Shown one piece after another: positions 1 to 8,245 of a stretch of DNA of 64,000 bases (position 1 is its first letter; every line of letters starts with the position of its first letter). The DNA is from Cystobacter ferrugineus (GTDB lineage: Bacteria > Myxococcota > Myxococcia > Myxococcales > Myxococcaceae), in assembly GCF_001887355.1 (NCBI RefSeq), contig NZ_MPIN01000011.1:61169-125168 (forward strand), written 5' to 3'. The position numbers were made by a program, and so were the translations under genes. The notes under the pieces were generated by a model. It saw only the letters and a program-made list of their open reading frames with translations, ran no database searches and was not told the origin of the DNA.

Positions 1-369
1 CGCGGCCTCGAGGGCCGGCTCGGCTTCGTGGCCGGGGACTTCCTGCGCGAGCCCCTGCCCCGTGGCCATGATGCCCTGGCCTTCGTGCGCGTGCTCCATG
101 ACTGGCCCGAGGACACGGCTCTCGCCCTGCTGCGCGCCGCCTTCGAGGCCCTGCCTCCGGGCGGCCGGCTCCTCATCTGCGAGGAGTTCCGCACCCCGGA
201 GCGGCTCGCCGCCCAGTTCTTCTGGTCCTACTTCCTCATGGGGGTGGACTCCTGCGGCAGCCGCCTGCGCGACGTCGCGTTCTACACGCGCGCCCTCCCG
301 GCGTTGGACTTCCGCGAGGTGCGCGTCCTTCCCGGCCCCTTCGAGCTCGTCACCGCCCTGCGGCCCTGA
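1..369 (+). CDS. SAM-dependent O-methyltransferase, C-terminal part (truncated by window start)
   Basis: The frame is open from base 1, so the gene begins outside the window; 122 codons remain before TGA. The visible part reads like the end of the class I methyltransferase domain of small-molecule O-methyltransferases (Methyltransf_2 family): GDFLREPLP, then VLHDWPEDTALALL, then ALPPGGRLLICEE. The HDWPDE-like stretch and the glycine turn after PPGG are the usual landmarks. Such enzymes methylate phenolic or polyketide hydroxyls with S-adenosylmethionine in the cytoplasm. The N-terminal dimerisation domain and the glycine-rich SAM loop lie upstream. It ends only 4 bp from the convergent response regulator. 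Substrate cannot be inferred. Confidence 0.85.
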   Translation, partial: RGLEGRLGFVAGDFLREPLPRGHDALAFVRVLHDWPEDTALALLRAAFEALPPGGRLLICEEFRTPERLAAQFFWSYFLMGVDSCGSRLRDVAFYTRALPALDFREVRVLPGPFELVTALRP

Positions 370-373
370 GGCG

Positions 374-1066
374 CTACTTGGGAAACTCGGCCGGCTGCGG
401 CTGCGGCGGCGGCGGGCGGGCGAAACCGCTCTGGTAGGCGATCATCGCCATCTCCACGCGGTTCTGCACGCCCATCTTCCGGTAGAGATTGGAGACGTGG
501 GCCTTCACGGTGCGCTCGGTAATGCCCAGGCGCGCGGAGATCTGGAGGTTGTCCGAGCCGGCCGCCACCAGCTCCAGCACCTCGCGCTCGCGCTGGGTGA
601 GCCGCTCCAGCGGGGAGGCGCGCACGTCCGAGGCGCCAGCGCCCGGGCTCACCAGCTCCGGAGGAACGAGCGACTCCCCGCGCGCCACCTGCTCGACGGC
701 GGACAACAGCGCCGTGCCGCTCGCGTTGAGCTTGCACAGGTAGCCGGCCGCTCCCGCCTGGAAGCAGCGCTCCAGCAGGGAGGCCTCGCGATGGGCGGAG
801 AACACGATCGCGCGGGTGTGGGGATAGCGCTCGCGCAGCACCTCCACCAGGCGCAGGCCATTGTCCACCGCCCAGTTCCCCGAGTTCTCCAGACGCAGAT
901 CCACGATGGCCACGTCCAGCGGCTTGTCCTGCATCTGGGCCAGCAGGCTCTCCACGTCCCCGCCCGAAGCACACACCTCCATGCCAGAGCCCTCGAAGAG
1001 GGCGACCAGGCTCTCCCTCAGAACCGTCTGATCCTCCAGGATGCCGACCCGAATACGTTCCCGCAT
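374..1066 (-). CDS. NarL/FixJ-type response regulator with LuxR HTH
   Basis: The protein has 230 residues. An N-terminal receiver domain (about residues 5-125) carries the acidic pair E11/D12, the probable phospho-acceptor D56 (AIVDLRL), S90 and K112 (GYLCKL). A LuxR-type helix-turn-helix (about 155-215) contains LTQREREVLELVAAG and ITERTVKAHVSNLYRKMGV. It should bind DNA when phosphorylated by an unlinked histidine kinase; no kinase is adjacent. The start chosen is the ATG that has GAGGAG just upstream (complement of 1073-1078); the frame stays open for 91 codons further upstream, but that part has no protein-like composition. The proline-rich C-terminus (PPPPQPQP) is unusual but short. Confidence 0.93.
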   Translation of the reverse strand: MRERIRVGILEDQTVLRESLVALFEGSGMEVCASGGDVESLLAQMQDKPLDVAIVDLRLENSGNWAVDNGLRLVEVLRERYPHTRAIVFSAHREASLLERCFQAGAAGYLCKLNASGTALLSAVEQVARGESLVPPELVSPGAGASDVRASPLERLTQREREVLELVAAGSDNLQISARLGITERTVKAHVSNLYRKMGVQNRVEMAMIAYQSGFARPPPPQPQPAEFPK

Positions 1067-1591
1067 CACGCAACTCCTCGCTGAGTTTGGCCCCGCCGCC
1101 CGCTCGGCAACACCCATGGTCAAGTTGAACTCTACCACCCAAGATGCAACCACACCCCCCTGAGGCGGGACGGACCTGTTGTGTAGCGCCCAGAGTCCCG
1201 TGCGCCGCGCATCTCGCATGCCCGGGGGCGAACGCCTCGCCGGGGAGCGGCGCGGCGGCCGGCGCGAAGGATTGTCCCGAGTCCCATGCCCCACTGCCCT
1301 GACGAGAGGCCGACGACAGCCTCCGGAGATGGTTGTCATTGGACGCCGCGACGCCCAGCCGCCTCTTGCCGCTTCCTGGCTTTTCGTCCCTGGACGGGTT
1401 CATTCCTGGAAGCTTTCGCTTGATTTACTCGCTTGACGGGGTTACAGGCGTTCGATTTCTGGCCTCCGGCGCGAGTTCCGGGAGGGTTGGGCCTCCCTGA
1501 GCGCGGACGGAGCGGTATTGTTCGGGTCGTGCAGCCCCCGCTGCCTCATGGGGAAGAGTCCCATCTCCGAACAGCCTCCGAAAGGGAGCCC
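1067..1591. other. Intergenic region between two divergent response regulators
   Basis: This 525-bp stretch separates the divergent starts at 1066 (minus) and 1592 (plus). It should hold the promoters of both genes. Reading frames here have poor codon composition and no recognisable domain. I see no convincing tRNA, small RNA or strong sigma-70 box; a purine-rich Shine-Dalgarno (AAAGGGAG) lies at 1581-1588 in front of the CheY-like gene. Confidence 0.6.
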
Positions 1592-1999
1592 ATGTCCGAG
1601 ATCGAGAACAAGATTCGCGTGCTCGTGGTGGACGACGACGTCGACCAGCTGATGCTGGTCGAGCGCACCCTGCACTCCTACGGCTTCGAGATCCGCACGC
1701 ACCGCTCCTCGCTGGGCGTGTCCAACCTGGTGCGCACGGTGATGCCGGATCTCGTCCTGCTGGACGTGAACATCCCGGCGCTCAGCGGGGACAAGGTGCT
1801 GGCGCTCGCGCGCAACCAGGCGCCCTCCACCACGCGATTCATCCTCTACTCGGCCTCGGACGAGGCCCGGCTGCGCTCGCTCTCCCTGGCGTCGGGCGCG
1901 GACGGCTACATCTCCAAGAGCGTCCAGGGCGAGTCGCTCGCCCGCAAGCTCATCAGCATCTACAAGAAGAGCCGGCTGCCCGCGGCGAGCGCGCGCTAG
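1592..1999 (+). CDS. Stand-alone CheY-like receiver protein
   Basis: This is a single receiver domain of 135 residues with no output domain. The acidic triad D14-D15-D16 (VLVVDDD), probable phospho-acceptor D58 (LVLLDVNIP), S84-like switch residue region (ILYSAS) and conserved lysine (GYISKS) are all visible, so it should be phosphorylatable. It likely works as a phosphotransfer or protein-interaction switch, as in myxobacterial motility and signalling networks, but the partner kinase is not here. The ATG at 1592 was chosen over an upstream in-frame codon because a ribosome-binding site precedes it and homology-like sequence starts at SEIENKIRVLVVDDD. Confidence 0.93.
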   Translation: MSEIENKIRVLVVDDDVDQLMLVERTLHSYGFEIRTHRSSLGVSNLVRTVMPDLVLLDVNIPALSGDKVLALARNQAPSTTRFILYSASDEARLRSLSLASGADGYISKSVQGESLARKLISIYKKSRLPAASAR

Positions 2000-2026
2000 T
2001 CCCGCGCCCCCCCGCCGGCCGAGCGC

Positions 2027-3334
2027 TCACAGGAGCGCGGCGACCTCCTGGTACACCCGGGTGAAGTCGCCCTCCGCGCCGACCAGCCGCAGGTTCTGCA
2101 CGAGCCCCCCGGTGGAGCGGAAGAACATGACCGCCTCGGCGGGCGGACGGATCTTCAGGAAGCGGGGCGCGTTGCGCGTGAAGTGCGAGCGCAGGTCGCG
2201 GGTGATGGAGCAGGTGGCGAAGTCGTACGGAGCCAGGCGCATGGGCCGGCCGACGATCTGGAACACCTCCTGGATGAGCGCGCTCCCCTCGTCGTCGGGC
2301 AGCTCGCAGGTGAAGCCCACCTCGCGGCTCAGGGCGAGGATGTCCATGGGCTCCTTGCGCATGGCGTGCAGGAACATGCGCCGGTTGGCGTCCACGAAGT
2401 GCGCGCTGAAGCGCTTGATGGAGCCGAAGTCGAGCACGCCCAGGCGCCCATCCTCCAGCACCATGAAGTTGCCCGGGTGGGGGTCGGCGTGCAGGTCGCC
2501 CACGGTGAAGAAGGGACCGTAGATGGCGAGGATGAGCTGGCGCGCCACGCGGTAGCGCTCCTCGGCGGAAGGCTGGGAGAGGACCCAGTCCTTGAGGGTG
2601 CGGCCGCGCAAGAGCTCCAGGGTGAGCACACGCTGGGTGGTGAGCGAGGAGATGACCTCGGGCACCTTCAGGTCGGGCAGGCGCTCGACGCTCCGGGCGA
2701 AGGAGGCACACAGCGTGGCCTCGCGCAGGTAGTCCGTCTCCAGCAGCATCTCGTCGCGCAGCTCGCGGAAGTAGGCGGTGCCGTCGGTGAGCTTCGACGC
2801 CTTGGAGATCGTCTTCACCATGAGGCCCAGGTTGTCCATGTCGCCGGAGAGCGTGGCGGCGATGCCCGGGTACTGGACCTTGACGGCCACCGGCCGGCCA
2901 TCGTGCAGCACGGCGCGGTGCACCTGGCCGAGCGAGGCGGCGGCGAGCGGCGTCTGGGAGAACTCGCGGAAGAGCTTCTCCGGCGCGTCGCCGAGCTCCT
3001 CGCGGATGACGCGCTCCACCAGGGCGTAGGGCATGGGGGGCGCCTCGTTCTGGAGCCGGGCGATGACCTGACGCACCTCGGGCGAGAGCATCTCCGTGTC
3101 CATGGCCACCGCCTGGCCGATCTTCATCGCCGCGCCCTTCATCTCGCCGAGCGTGGTGACGAGCTTCTCCGCGGCGGACATGCTGAGCAGCTCCGGATCC
3201 TGGCCCACGAGCCGTTTGGCGCCGCTCTTGAGGACATCCGCGCTGAGCTGCGCGGAGAGTCCCGCGAGCTTGCGGAAGCGGGTGAACCGACCCTGGGTCG
3301 GGAGCTTGTCGTCGTCGGAGGGATTGGAAGCCAT
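2027..3334 (-). CDS. ABC1/UbiB-family atypical protein kinase
   Basis: The 435-residue protein has the hallmark motifs of the ABC1/ADCK/UbiB family: the KxGQ motif ([13 protein letters not shown]), the alanine-rich loop replacing the glycine loop ([11 protein letters not shown]), the ATP lysine in VAVKVQYP, the catalytic loop [12 protein letters not shown] and the metal-binding LDFG. Family members support ubiquinone or other isoprenoid metabolism as ATPases or kinases. No C-terminal membrane hairpin is obvious. It starts 15 bp after the stop of the PilZ/TPR kinase upstream, so the two kinases are probably co-transcribed. That partnership suggests a signalling rather than housekeeping role; this is inference. 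Confidence 0.9.
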   Translation of the reverse strand: MASNPSDDDKLPTQGRFTRFRKLAGLSAQLSADVLKSGAKRLVGQDPELLSMSAAEKLVTTLGEMKGAAMKIGQAVAMDTEMLSPEVRQVIARLQNEAPPMPYALVERVIREELGDAPEKLFREFSQTPLAAASLGQVHRAVLHDGRPVAVKVQYPGIAATLSGDMDNLGLMVKTISKASKLTDGTAYFRELRDEMLLETDYLREATLCASFARSVERLPDLKVPEVISSLTTQRVLTLELLRGRTLKDWVLSQPSAEERYRVARQLILAIYGPFFTVGDLHADPHPGNFMVLEDGRLGVLDFGSIKRFSAHFVDANRRMFLHAMRKEPMDILALSREVGFTCELPDDEGSALIQEVFQIVGRPMRLAPYDFATCSITRDLRSHFTRNAPRFLKIRPPAEAVMFFRSTGGLVQNLRLVGAEGDFTRVYQEVAALL

Positions 3335-3349
3335 GGCAGAACCCGCATC

Positions 3350-5206
3350 CTAACGGGATGCGGTGGCTTCCGCCGAGTGGCGCATCCTCGCCTGGAGGGC
3401 AGTCCAGCGCTTGAGGGCCTCGAGGTGGAGGGGGTCCGCGTGCAGGGCGGCCTCGTAGCAGGCGAGCGCCTCGGACACGCGGCCGGCCGACAGGTAGGCT
3501 TCGCCGGAGGCGATGTGCAGGATCGAGTGACCCTCCGTCTCGGGGTGGCGCTCGAAGAAGCGGCGGCGGCACGCCTCCAGGGCGGTGACGGTGAGCCCCG
3601 CGGACAGGCAGCGCATCACGCCCTTCACGTTGCGCAGCTCCGCGTCGTACTCCACGCGCCGCTCGGGGTTGCCCAGCACCTGGAGGCACTCGGCCACCCG
3701 GGCGAGCACGCGCTGCACGAACGAGCGCTGCGCGTCGGACAACGGCAGGGAGAGCAGGGACTCGAGCCGGGTGCGCGCCTCGCGGGCGTGGGCCCGCACG
3801 CTGTCGGCGTCCGCGTCGCGCGGCACGCCCAGCACCGCGTAGCGATCTCCCTGGAGCCGCTGGCGGAAGTCGCGCAGCACGGCCTCGGCGTGGGGCTCAT
3901 CCGGCGTCGGCGCCGCGGGCGCGGGAGACGTCCCCGTGAGCAGGCGCGAGAAGCGCTGCTGGAAGGCGGGGTTGGCGTCACGCAGCTCCACGCCGAAGCC
4001 CGGCGCCATGTTCCACGCCCGGGCCTGCTCGGCCGACACGTGGCGCACCACCTGGCCGACGCAGGGCAGCTCCCCGCCCGGCAACTGGAGCACGAGCGAC
4101 ACGTCGGAGCGCAGCGGGGGCGGCGTCCCGGTGCAGCGCAGGAAGAGGCCCGCGCGGCCCACCCGCTCCGCCGGATAGTCCCGCGCGACGGGTCCCGGCA
4201 CCCGCGCGGTGAAGGAGGCCGGGGCGGGCGCCACGGGCGTCGCGGCCGCCTTGAGGGCGGACTCCAGGGAGGCGCGCAGCTCGGCGGCGGTGGCGAAGCG
4301 CTCCTCGGGGCGCTTGGCCAGCGCGCGCATCAACACGGCGGAGAGCGCCGGAGGCACGCCGGGGCGCACCTCGTGCGGAGGCACCGGATTCTGCGTCAGG
4401 TGCGCCACGAGCACCGCCGCGGTGCTCTCGTTGGAGAAGGGGACGCGGCCGGTGAGCAGCAGGTAGCCGAGGACGCCCACGGCGTAGAGGTCCGTGCGCG
4501 CGTCGACGGCCTCCCCGCTGCACTGCTCGGGGGCCATGAACTCGGGTGTGCCCAGCAACACGCCCGTGCGCGTGGGCGTCTCGCCCTCCGCGCGCGAGAG
4601 CCGCTTGGCGATGCCGAAGTCGAGCAGCTTCACCCGCTGGCGGCCCTGGGGGCCCGGCACGAGGAAGATGTTGGCCGGCTTGAGATCCCGGTGGACGATG
4701 CCGCGCGCGTGCGCCGCCCCAAGCGCGTCACACACCTGGGTGAGCAGCTCCACGGCGAGCGCCGGCTCGATGGGACCGCGCGCGAAGGCGGCGAGGCTCT
4801 GCCCCTCGAGGTACTCCATGACGACGTACGGACGGCCGTCGCGCGTGTCGAGATCGTAGATGGTGACGACGTTCTCGTGCTGCACGAGGCTCATCGCCCG
4901 CGCCTCGGCCAGCAGGCGCGCGACGAGCTCCGGCTCCTCGGCGAGGTGGCTGTGGAGCACCTTCACCGCCACGCGCTTGGGCATGAGGACGTGCTCGGCG
5001 AGCAGCACCGTGCCCATGCCGCCGCGGCCCAGCTCGCGGATCGCCCGGAAGCTGCCGAAACGCTGCCCCACGAGCTCCCCGCCGCGCTCGGCCCTGGGTG
5101 GCAGCGTGGGCGTGGACGCGGGAACGAACGTGGGGCATTCCACGTCCTCATGAGGCGCCGGGCATGAGCAGGGTGACAGGGATTTGGCTTCCACGAGAAC
5201 ATCCAT
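3350..5206 (-). CDS. Ser/Thr protein kinase fused to PilZ-like, J-like and TPR segments
   Basis: The 618-residue protein begins with a Hanks-type kinase (about residues 48-310): glycine loop ELGRGGMGTV, VAVKVL lysine, catalytic HRDLKPANIF, DFGIAK and GTPEFMAPEQ are complete, so it should be active. Next comes a PilZ-like stretch (about 335-430; GRAGLFLRC ... PGFGVEL), a degenerate DnaJ-like helical stretch (about 455-530; DRYAVLGVPRDAD ... NPERRVEYDAELR, lacking HPD) and a terminal TPR-like pair (GEAYLSAGRVSEALACYEAAL). No transmembrane helix is seen, so it is cytosolic. The start at 5206 is the last ATG before the low-complexity leader; its Shine-Dalgarno is weak. It probably heads an operon with the UbiB-like kinase. 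Confidence 0.88.
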   Translation of the reverse strand: MDVLVEAKSLSPCSCPAPHEDVECPTFVPASTPTLPPRAERGGELVGQRFGSFRAIRELGRGGMGTVLLAEHVLMPKRVAVKVLHSHLAEEPELVARLLAEARAMSLVQHENVVTIYDLDTRDGRPYVVMEYLEGQSLAAFARGPIEPALAVELLTQVCDALGAAHARGIVHRDLKPANIFLVPGPQGRQRVKLLDFGIAKRLSRAEGETPTRTGVLLGTPEFMAPEQCSGEAVDARTDLYAVGVLGYLLLTGRVPFSNESTAAVLVAHLTQNPVPPHEVRPGVPPALSAVLMRALAKRPEERFATAAELRASLESALKAAATPVAPAPASFTARVPGPVARDYPAERVGRAGLFLRCTGTPPPLRSDVSLVLQLPGGELPCVGQVVRHVSAEQARAWNMAPGFGVELRDANPAFQQRFSRLLTGTSPAPAAPTPDEPHAEAVLRDFRQRLQGDRYAVLGVPRDADADSVRAHAREARTRLESLLSLPLSDAQRSFVQRVLARVAECLQVLGNPERRVEYDAELRNVKGVMRCLSAGLTVTALEACRRRFFERHPETEGHSILHIASGEAYLSAGRVSEALACYEAALHADPLHLEALKRWTALQARMRHSAEATASR

Positions 5207-5558
5207 CCTTGCGATGTTCGTGCCGAGGGCGGGAGGGAGTCTCGGCGGCCAGGCTCCCCCTGGGATCAGGCGTGCTTCCCCTCGACAGGACGTCAGCGGC
5301 TTCGTCCCCCATGACGGAGCCCTGCTCCGGCAGCAGGCGGACGAGGATGTAAATAAAGCCAAAGTCGGCCAGTAATTCCTGCCGTCCTTCGATCACCCGT
5401 CTGCTGGATGACACGTTTCAACCGTCAGCAGCCCTCCCCGGCGCTCACGAGGGGGAGGAAACCGGAGACAGGATGAACGCGAAACGCACCACCCCTCACA
5501 CGAGAAGCGGTGCGGCGCGGTGGTCACGAGCGGCCCGCCGTGGGGCCCCGTGGACGCG
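5207..5558. other. Intergenic region, no supported gene
   Basis: These 352 bp lie upstream of the kinase operon and downstream of the RelE-like gene, both on the minus strand. The segment near 5345-5375 (GATGTAAATAAAGCC) is clearly AT-richer than its surroundings and is a reasonable place for the kinase promoter. Short open frames on both strands have no domain and no ribosome-binding site. Confidence 0.5.
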
Positions 5559-5891
5559 TCAGTGGTGTTCGCGCACGGAGAGCGAGTCCGTGCCCGGGAA
5601 GAGCGATTCGGTCTCCTCCAGCTCGACATCGAGCACGGAGACGGTGCGGCACGACTCGTCGACCTCGTAGAGGAGCGCATGTCCATCCACGATGCAGCGC
5701 AACAAGGGCCTGTCGGTGGCGCCGAGCTTCAGCCAGAGCGGGTTGAGCGGAGGAGCCACCTCGGCCAACTGGGCGATGCCATCCAGGCGCCGATGAACCT
5801 GCTCGACGAGCGCGGGCGGGAGCGCCTTGAGGGTGCTCCACAACTCCACGGGGATATGGACGCGGTAGGCCATTGCCAACCAAGTGGCCAT
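5559..5891 (-). CDS. RelE/ParE-like small protein without an adjacent antitoxin
   Basis: The protein is about 110 residues. The pattern YRVHIPVELWSTLKALPP, then a helix, then PLLRCIVDGHALLYEVDESCRTVSVLDVEL follows the beta-alpha-alpha-beta3 layout of the RelE/ParE superfamily, where the last strands read R.G.YRV.Y.VD...V.VL. These proteins are mRNA interferases or gyrase poisons, normally paired with a small antitoxin. No antitoxin-like frame is visible within 300 bp on either side, so it may be a solitary or degenerate member. The start is uncertain: ATG codons at 5891 and 5873 and a TTG at 5909 are all in frame and none has a good ribosome-binding site. Confidence 0.6.
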   Translation of the reverse strand: MATWLAMAYRVHIPVELWSTLKALPPALVEQVHRRLDGIAQLAEVAPPLNPLWLKLGATDRPLLRCIVDGHALLYEVDESCRTVSVLDVELEETESLFPGTDSLSVREHH

Positions 5892-6077
5892 TGCCCCCGA
5901 GCGCGACAAGTGGGGGGTTGCGCATTACCGGACACCTGGAACTTTGTGGGGGGTCTGTCTGGATGACCGGATGACATCCGTGCGCCCGGAAGTGTTCACG
6001 GGGAGCCAGACACGGCGCGGCGGCGCGAGGCGCCGGCCACGGGGGATTTCTCGGAAGGCCCGCTGAACCATGCTCAG

Positions 6078-7430
6078 ATGGGCCGCGTGGAAACCCTCGT
6101 TCGCATCGCCGAGGCACTCGGCCGGTTCTCCGCGCGCTACGTGCCCGGCTCGTTCGCCATCGCGGTGCTGCTGTCACTCTTCACGATGGGGCTGGCGGTG
6201 GGGTGGACGGACACGCCCGCGCCGCGCGTGCTGGACGCGTGGGGGAGCGGCTTCTGGGAGCTCTTGAGCTTCTCCATGCAGATGGCGCTGGTGATGTTCA
6301 CCGGCTACCTGCTGGCGCTCACCCGCCCGGTGCGCGCCCTGCTCGAGTGGCTGGCGGGGCTGGCGCGCGGGCCCCGGGGCGCGGTGGTGCTCATGGCCAC
6401 GGTGTCCATGGGGCTGGCCTACCTCAACTGGGGCCTGTCGCTCGTGGCGAGCGCCATGCTGGTGCGCTTCGTGGTGCGCCGCCGGCCGGAGGTGGACTAC
6501 CGGCTGCTCGTGGCGTGCGCGTACTTCGGCCTGGGGGCCACGTGGCACGCGGGCCTGTCCGCCTCGGCCCCGCTGCTGGTGGCCACGCCGGGGCACTTCC
6601 TGGAGAAGCAGCTCGGCCTCATCCCCATCGAGCGCACGCTCCTGTCGCCCTTCAACCTCGGGCTCACCGCGGCGGTGGTGACGGGGCTGGCGCTGCTGGC
6701 CTGGGCGCTGCACCCCAGCCCCGAGCGCGCGGTGCGGGTGGACCCCAAGGTGCTCGAGCGCTTCCAGGACTTCGAGCCGCCCGAGCGGCCCGCGGGCCAC
6801 AGCCCCGCGCTCTGGCTGGACTACGCGCCCGTGCTCACCACGGTGTTCGGCGTGCTGGGCGTGGTGTGGTTCGCGCGCGCGCTGTGGCTCGGCGGGGGCT
6901 GGAAGGCCATCAACCTCAACGCGGTGAACTTCCTCTTCCTCACCCTGGCGGTGCTGCTGCATGGCACGCCCGCGCGGCTGCTCAAGGCGAGCGAGGAGGC
7001 CGCGAGCGTGCTGCACGGCATCGTGTTGCAGTTCCCGCTCTACGCGGGCATCTACGGCATCTTCAAGGCCACCGGCCTCACCGAGCGCATCGGTCAGCTC
7101 TTCGTGTCGCTGTCCACCACGGCCACCTTCCCCGCCATCGTGTATCTCTACAGCGGCGTGGTGAACTACTTCGTGCCCTCGGGCGGCTCCAAGTGGGCCA
7201 TCGAGGCGCCCTACCTCTTGGAGGCCGCGCGCGCGCTCGGCGTGGCGCCGGAGAAGGTGGTGCTCGCGTATGCCTGGGGCGACATGGCCACCGACCTCAT
7301 CCAGCCCTTCTGGGCCCTGCCGCTGCTCACCGTGGCCCGGCTCGACTTCAAGGACATCCTCGGCTTTCTCCTGCTGGCTTTTGTCTTCTACCTGCCACTC
7401 GTCACCCTGGCCTTTTTCGTCTGGGGTTGA
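6078..7430 (+). CDS. AtoE-family short-chain fatty acid transporter
   Basis: The 450-residue protein is almost wholly hydrophobic, with about 11-12 predicted membrane spans, and matches the short-chain fatty acid transporter (AtoE) family: LGRFSARYVPGSFAIAVLLS at the N-terminus, YLNWGLSLVASAML, LGATWHAGLSASAPLL, and VPSGGSKWAIEAP followed by the helix with AYAWGDMATDLIQPFWALPLL. The family imports acetoacetate or butyrate-type acids in the inner membrane. It stands alone, without acetoacetyl-CoA transferase genes. A GGAAGG at 6053-6058 is too far from the ATG at 6078 to decide the start, but the protein aligns to the family length. Confidence 0.9.
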   Translation: MGRVETLVRIAEALGRFSARYVPGSFAIAVLLSLFTMGLAVGWTDTPAPRVLDAWGSGFWELLSFSMQMALVMFTGYLLALTRPVRALLEWLAGLARGPRGAVVLMATVSMGLAYLNWGLSLVASAMLVRFVVRRRPEVDYRLLVACAYFGLGATWHAGLSASAPLLVATPGHFLEKQLGLIPIERTLLSPFNLGLTAAVVTGLALLAWALHPSPERAVRVDPKVLERFQDFEPPERPAGHSPALWLDYAPVLTTVFGVLGVVWFARALWLGGGWKAINLNAVNFLFLTLAVLLHGTPARLLKASEEAASVLHGIVLQFPLYAGIYGIFKATGLTERIGQLFVSLSTTATFPAIVYLYSGVVNYFVPSGGSKWAIEAPYLLEAARALGVAPEKVVLAYAWGDMATDLIQPFWALPLLTVARLDFKDILGFLLLAFVFYLPLVTLAFFVWG

Positions 7431-7506
7431 GCAAGGGGGGGTTGTCCAGCGCGGGTGTGTCTTGTGCTAGACACCGCCGACACACCCGAACATGGGGGAG
7501 AACAAC

Positions 7507-8013
7507 ATGGCAGGCACCCTGAAGAAGCTGGCGATGTGCGCGCTGATGGCGTGGGGCGGTGGGGCGATGGCGCAGGACGCGGCTCCGGCTCCCGCCGCCG
7601 AGCCCGTGAAGGCGCCGTCGGCCGACGCGGTGCGCGATACGTGGAACTATTTCTACAAGGCGCAGGGCCAGGGCCCGGTGCTGGTGGAGGCCAAGCTGTG
7701 CACCGAGGTGGGCAAGGAAGGGCCCAACAAGTTCGAGTGTACCGCGGAGGTGCCCGCCGAGGGCGTCAAGGCCAACACGTCGGTGATGGTGTGGCAGTCC
7801 TATCTGGTGCCCCAGGGTGACTCCATCGAGGACCTGATGGTGCAAACCAAGCAGGGCAACGTGGTGCGCGAGACCAAGGACGTGAAGGTCAAGGGCGAGG
7901 GCTGGCGCTCCCGGCAGTGGACGGGGGTGCGCCTGGGCAAGGCGGGAGACTGGACCGTCTCCATCCTGCGTGGCGAGCAGGTGCTCAAGACCTTCAACGT
8001 GAAGGTGCTGTAA
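7507..8013 (+). CDS. Secreted protein of unknown function
   Basis: The 168-residue protein has a clear Sec signal peptide: KK near the start, a hydrophobic core LAMCALMAWGGGAMA and a likely cut after AMAQ. A short proline/alanine linker follows, then a compact region with two cysteines (VEAKLCTEVGK and NKFECTAEV), which could form a disulfide. The beta-rich C-terminal half (WRSRQWTGVRLGKAGDWTV, VLKTFNVKVL) resembles an Ig-like or carbohydrate-associated sandwich, but I recognise no family. The start at 7507 is supported by GGGGGAG at 7494-7500; an earlier in-frame ATG at 7492 lies inside that site. Confidence 0.75.
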   Translation: MAGTLKKLAMCALMAWGGGAMAQDAAPAPAAEPVKAPSADAVRDTWNYFYKAQGQGPVLVEAKLCTEVGKEGPNKFECTAEVPAEGVKANTSVMVWQSYLVPQGDSIEDLMVQTKQGNVVRETKDVKVKGEGWRSRQWTGVRLGKAGDWTVSILRGEQVLKTFNVKVL

Positions 8014-8069
8014 TCATCACTCCTCCGGGGAATTCGACTTTCCTACCGGGGACGTGGTACACGCGGGCC

Positions 8070-8104
8070 CGCCTTCAAGGCGTGCTCTCCGTCCTTGAAG
8101 GGCG
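8070..8104 (+). promoter_or_regulatory. Hairpin in the leader of the pyrophosphatase gene
   Basis: CGCCTTCAAGG at 8070-8080 pairs with CCTTGAAGGGCG at 8093-8104 (one bulged G), leaving a 12-nt loop. No U-tract follows, so it is either a terminator remnant for the secreted-protein gene or a leader structure 140 nt ahead of the pyrophosphatase start. I see no riboswitch consensus. Confidence 0.35.
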
Positions 8105-8245
8105 AGGCTGAGCTGAAGCGTTCGCGGGGGTGAACTGCAACAACCACCGCGGGCGGCCAACCCCTCGACTCTCACGGTTTTCTTCATCAGCGCGCCGGCG
8201 GGGAGCGCCACGCGCAACGAGATGAGCTTTGAGGAGTTGCATCGA

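Noticed and set aside
2183..5167. A 994-codon open frame on the plus strand opposite the kinase genes
   Set aside because: It is antisense to two complete kinases, is rich in Gly/Ala/Arg/His without domains, and results from GC-rich codon bias.
8014..8245. A riboswitch ahead of the pyrophosphatase
   Set aside because: Only one plain hairpin is present; no known aptamer core could be recognised.
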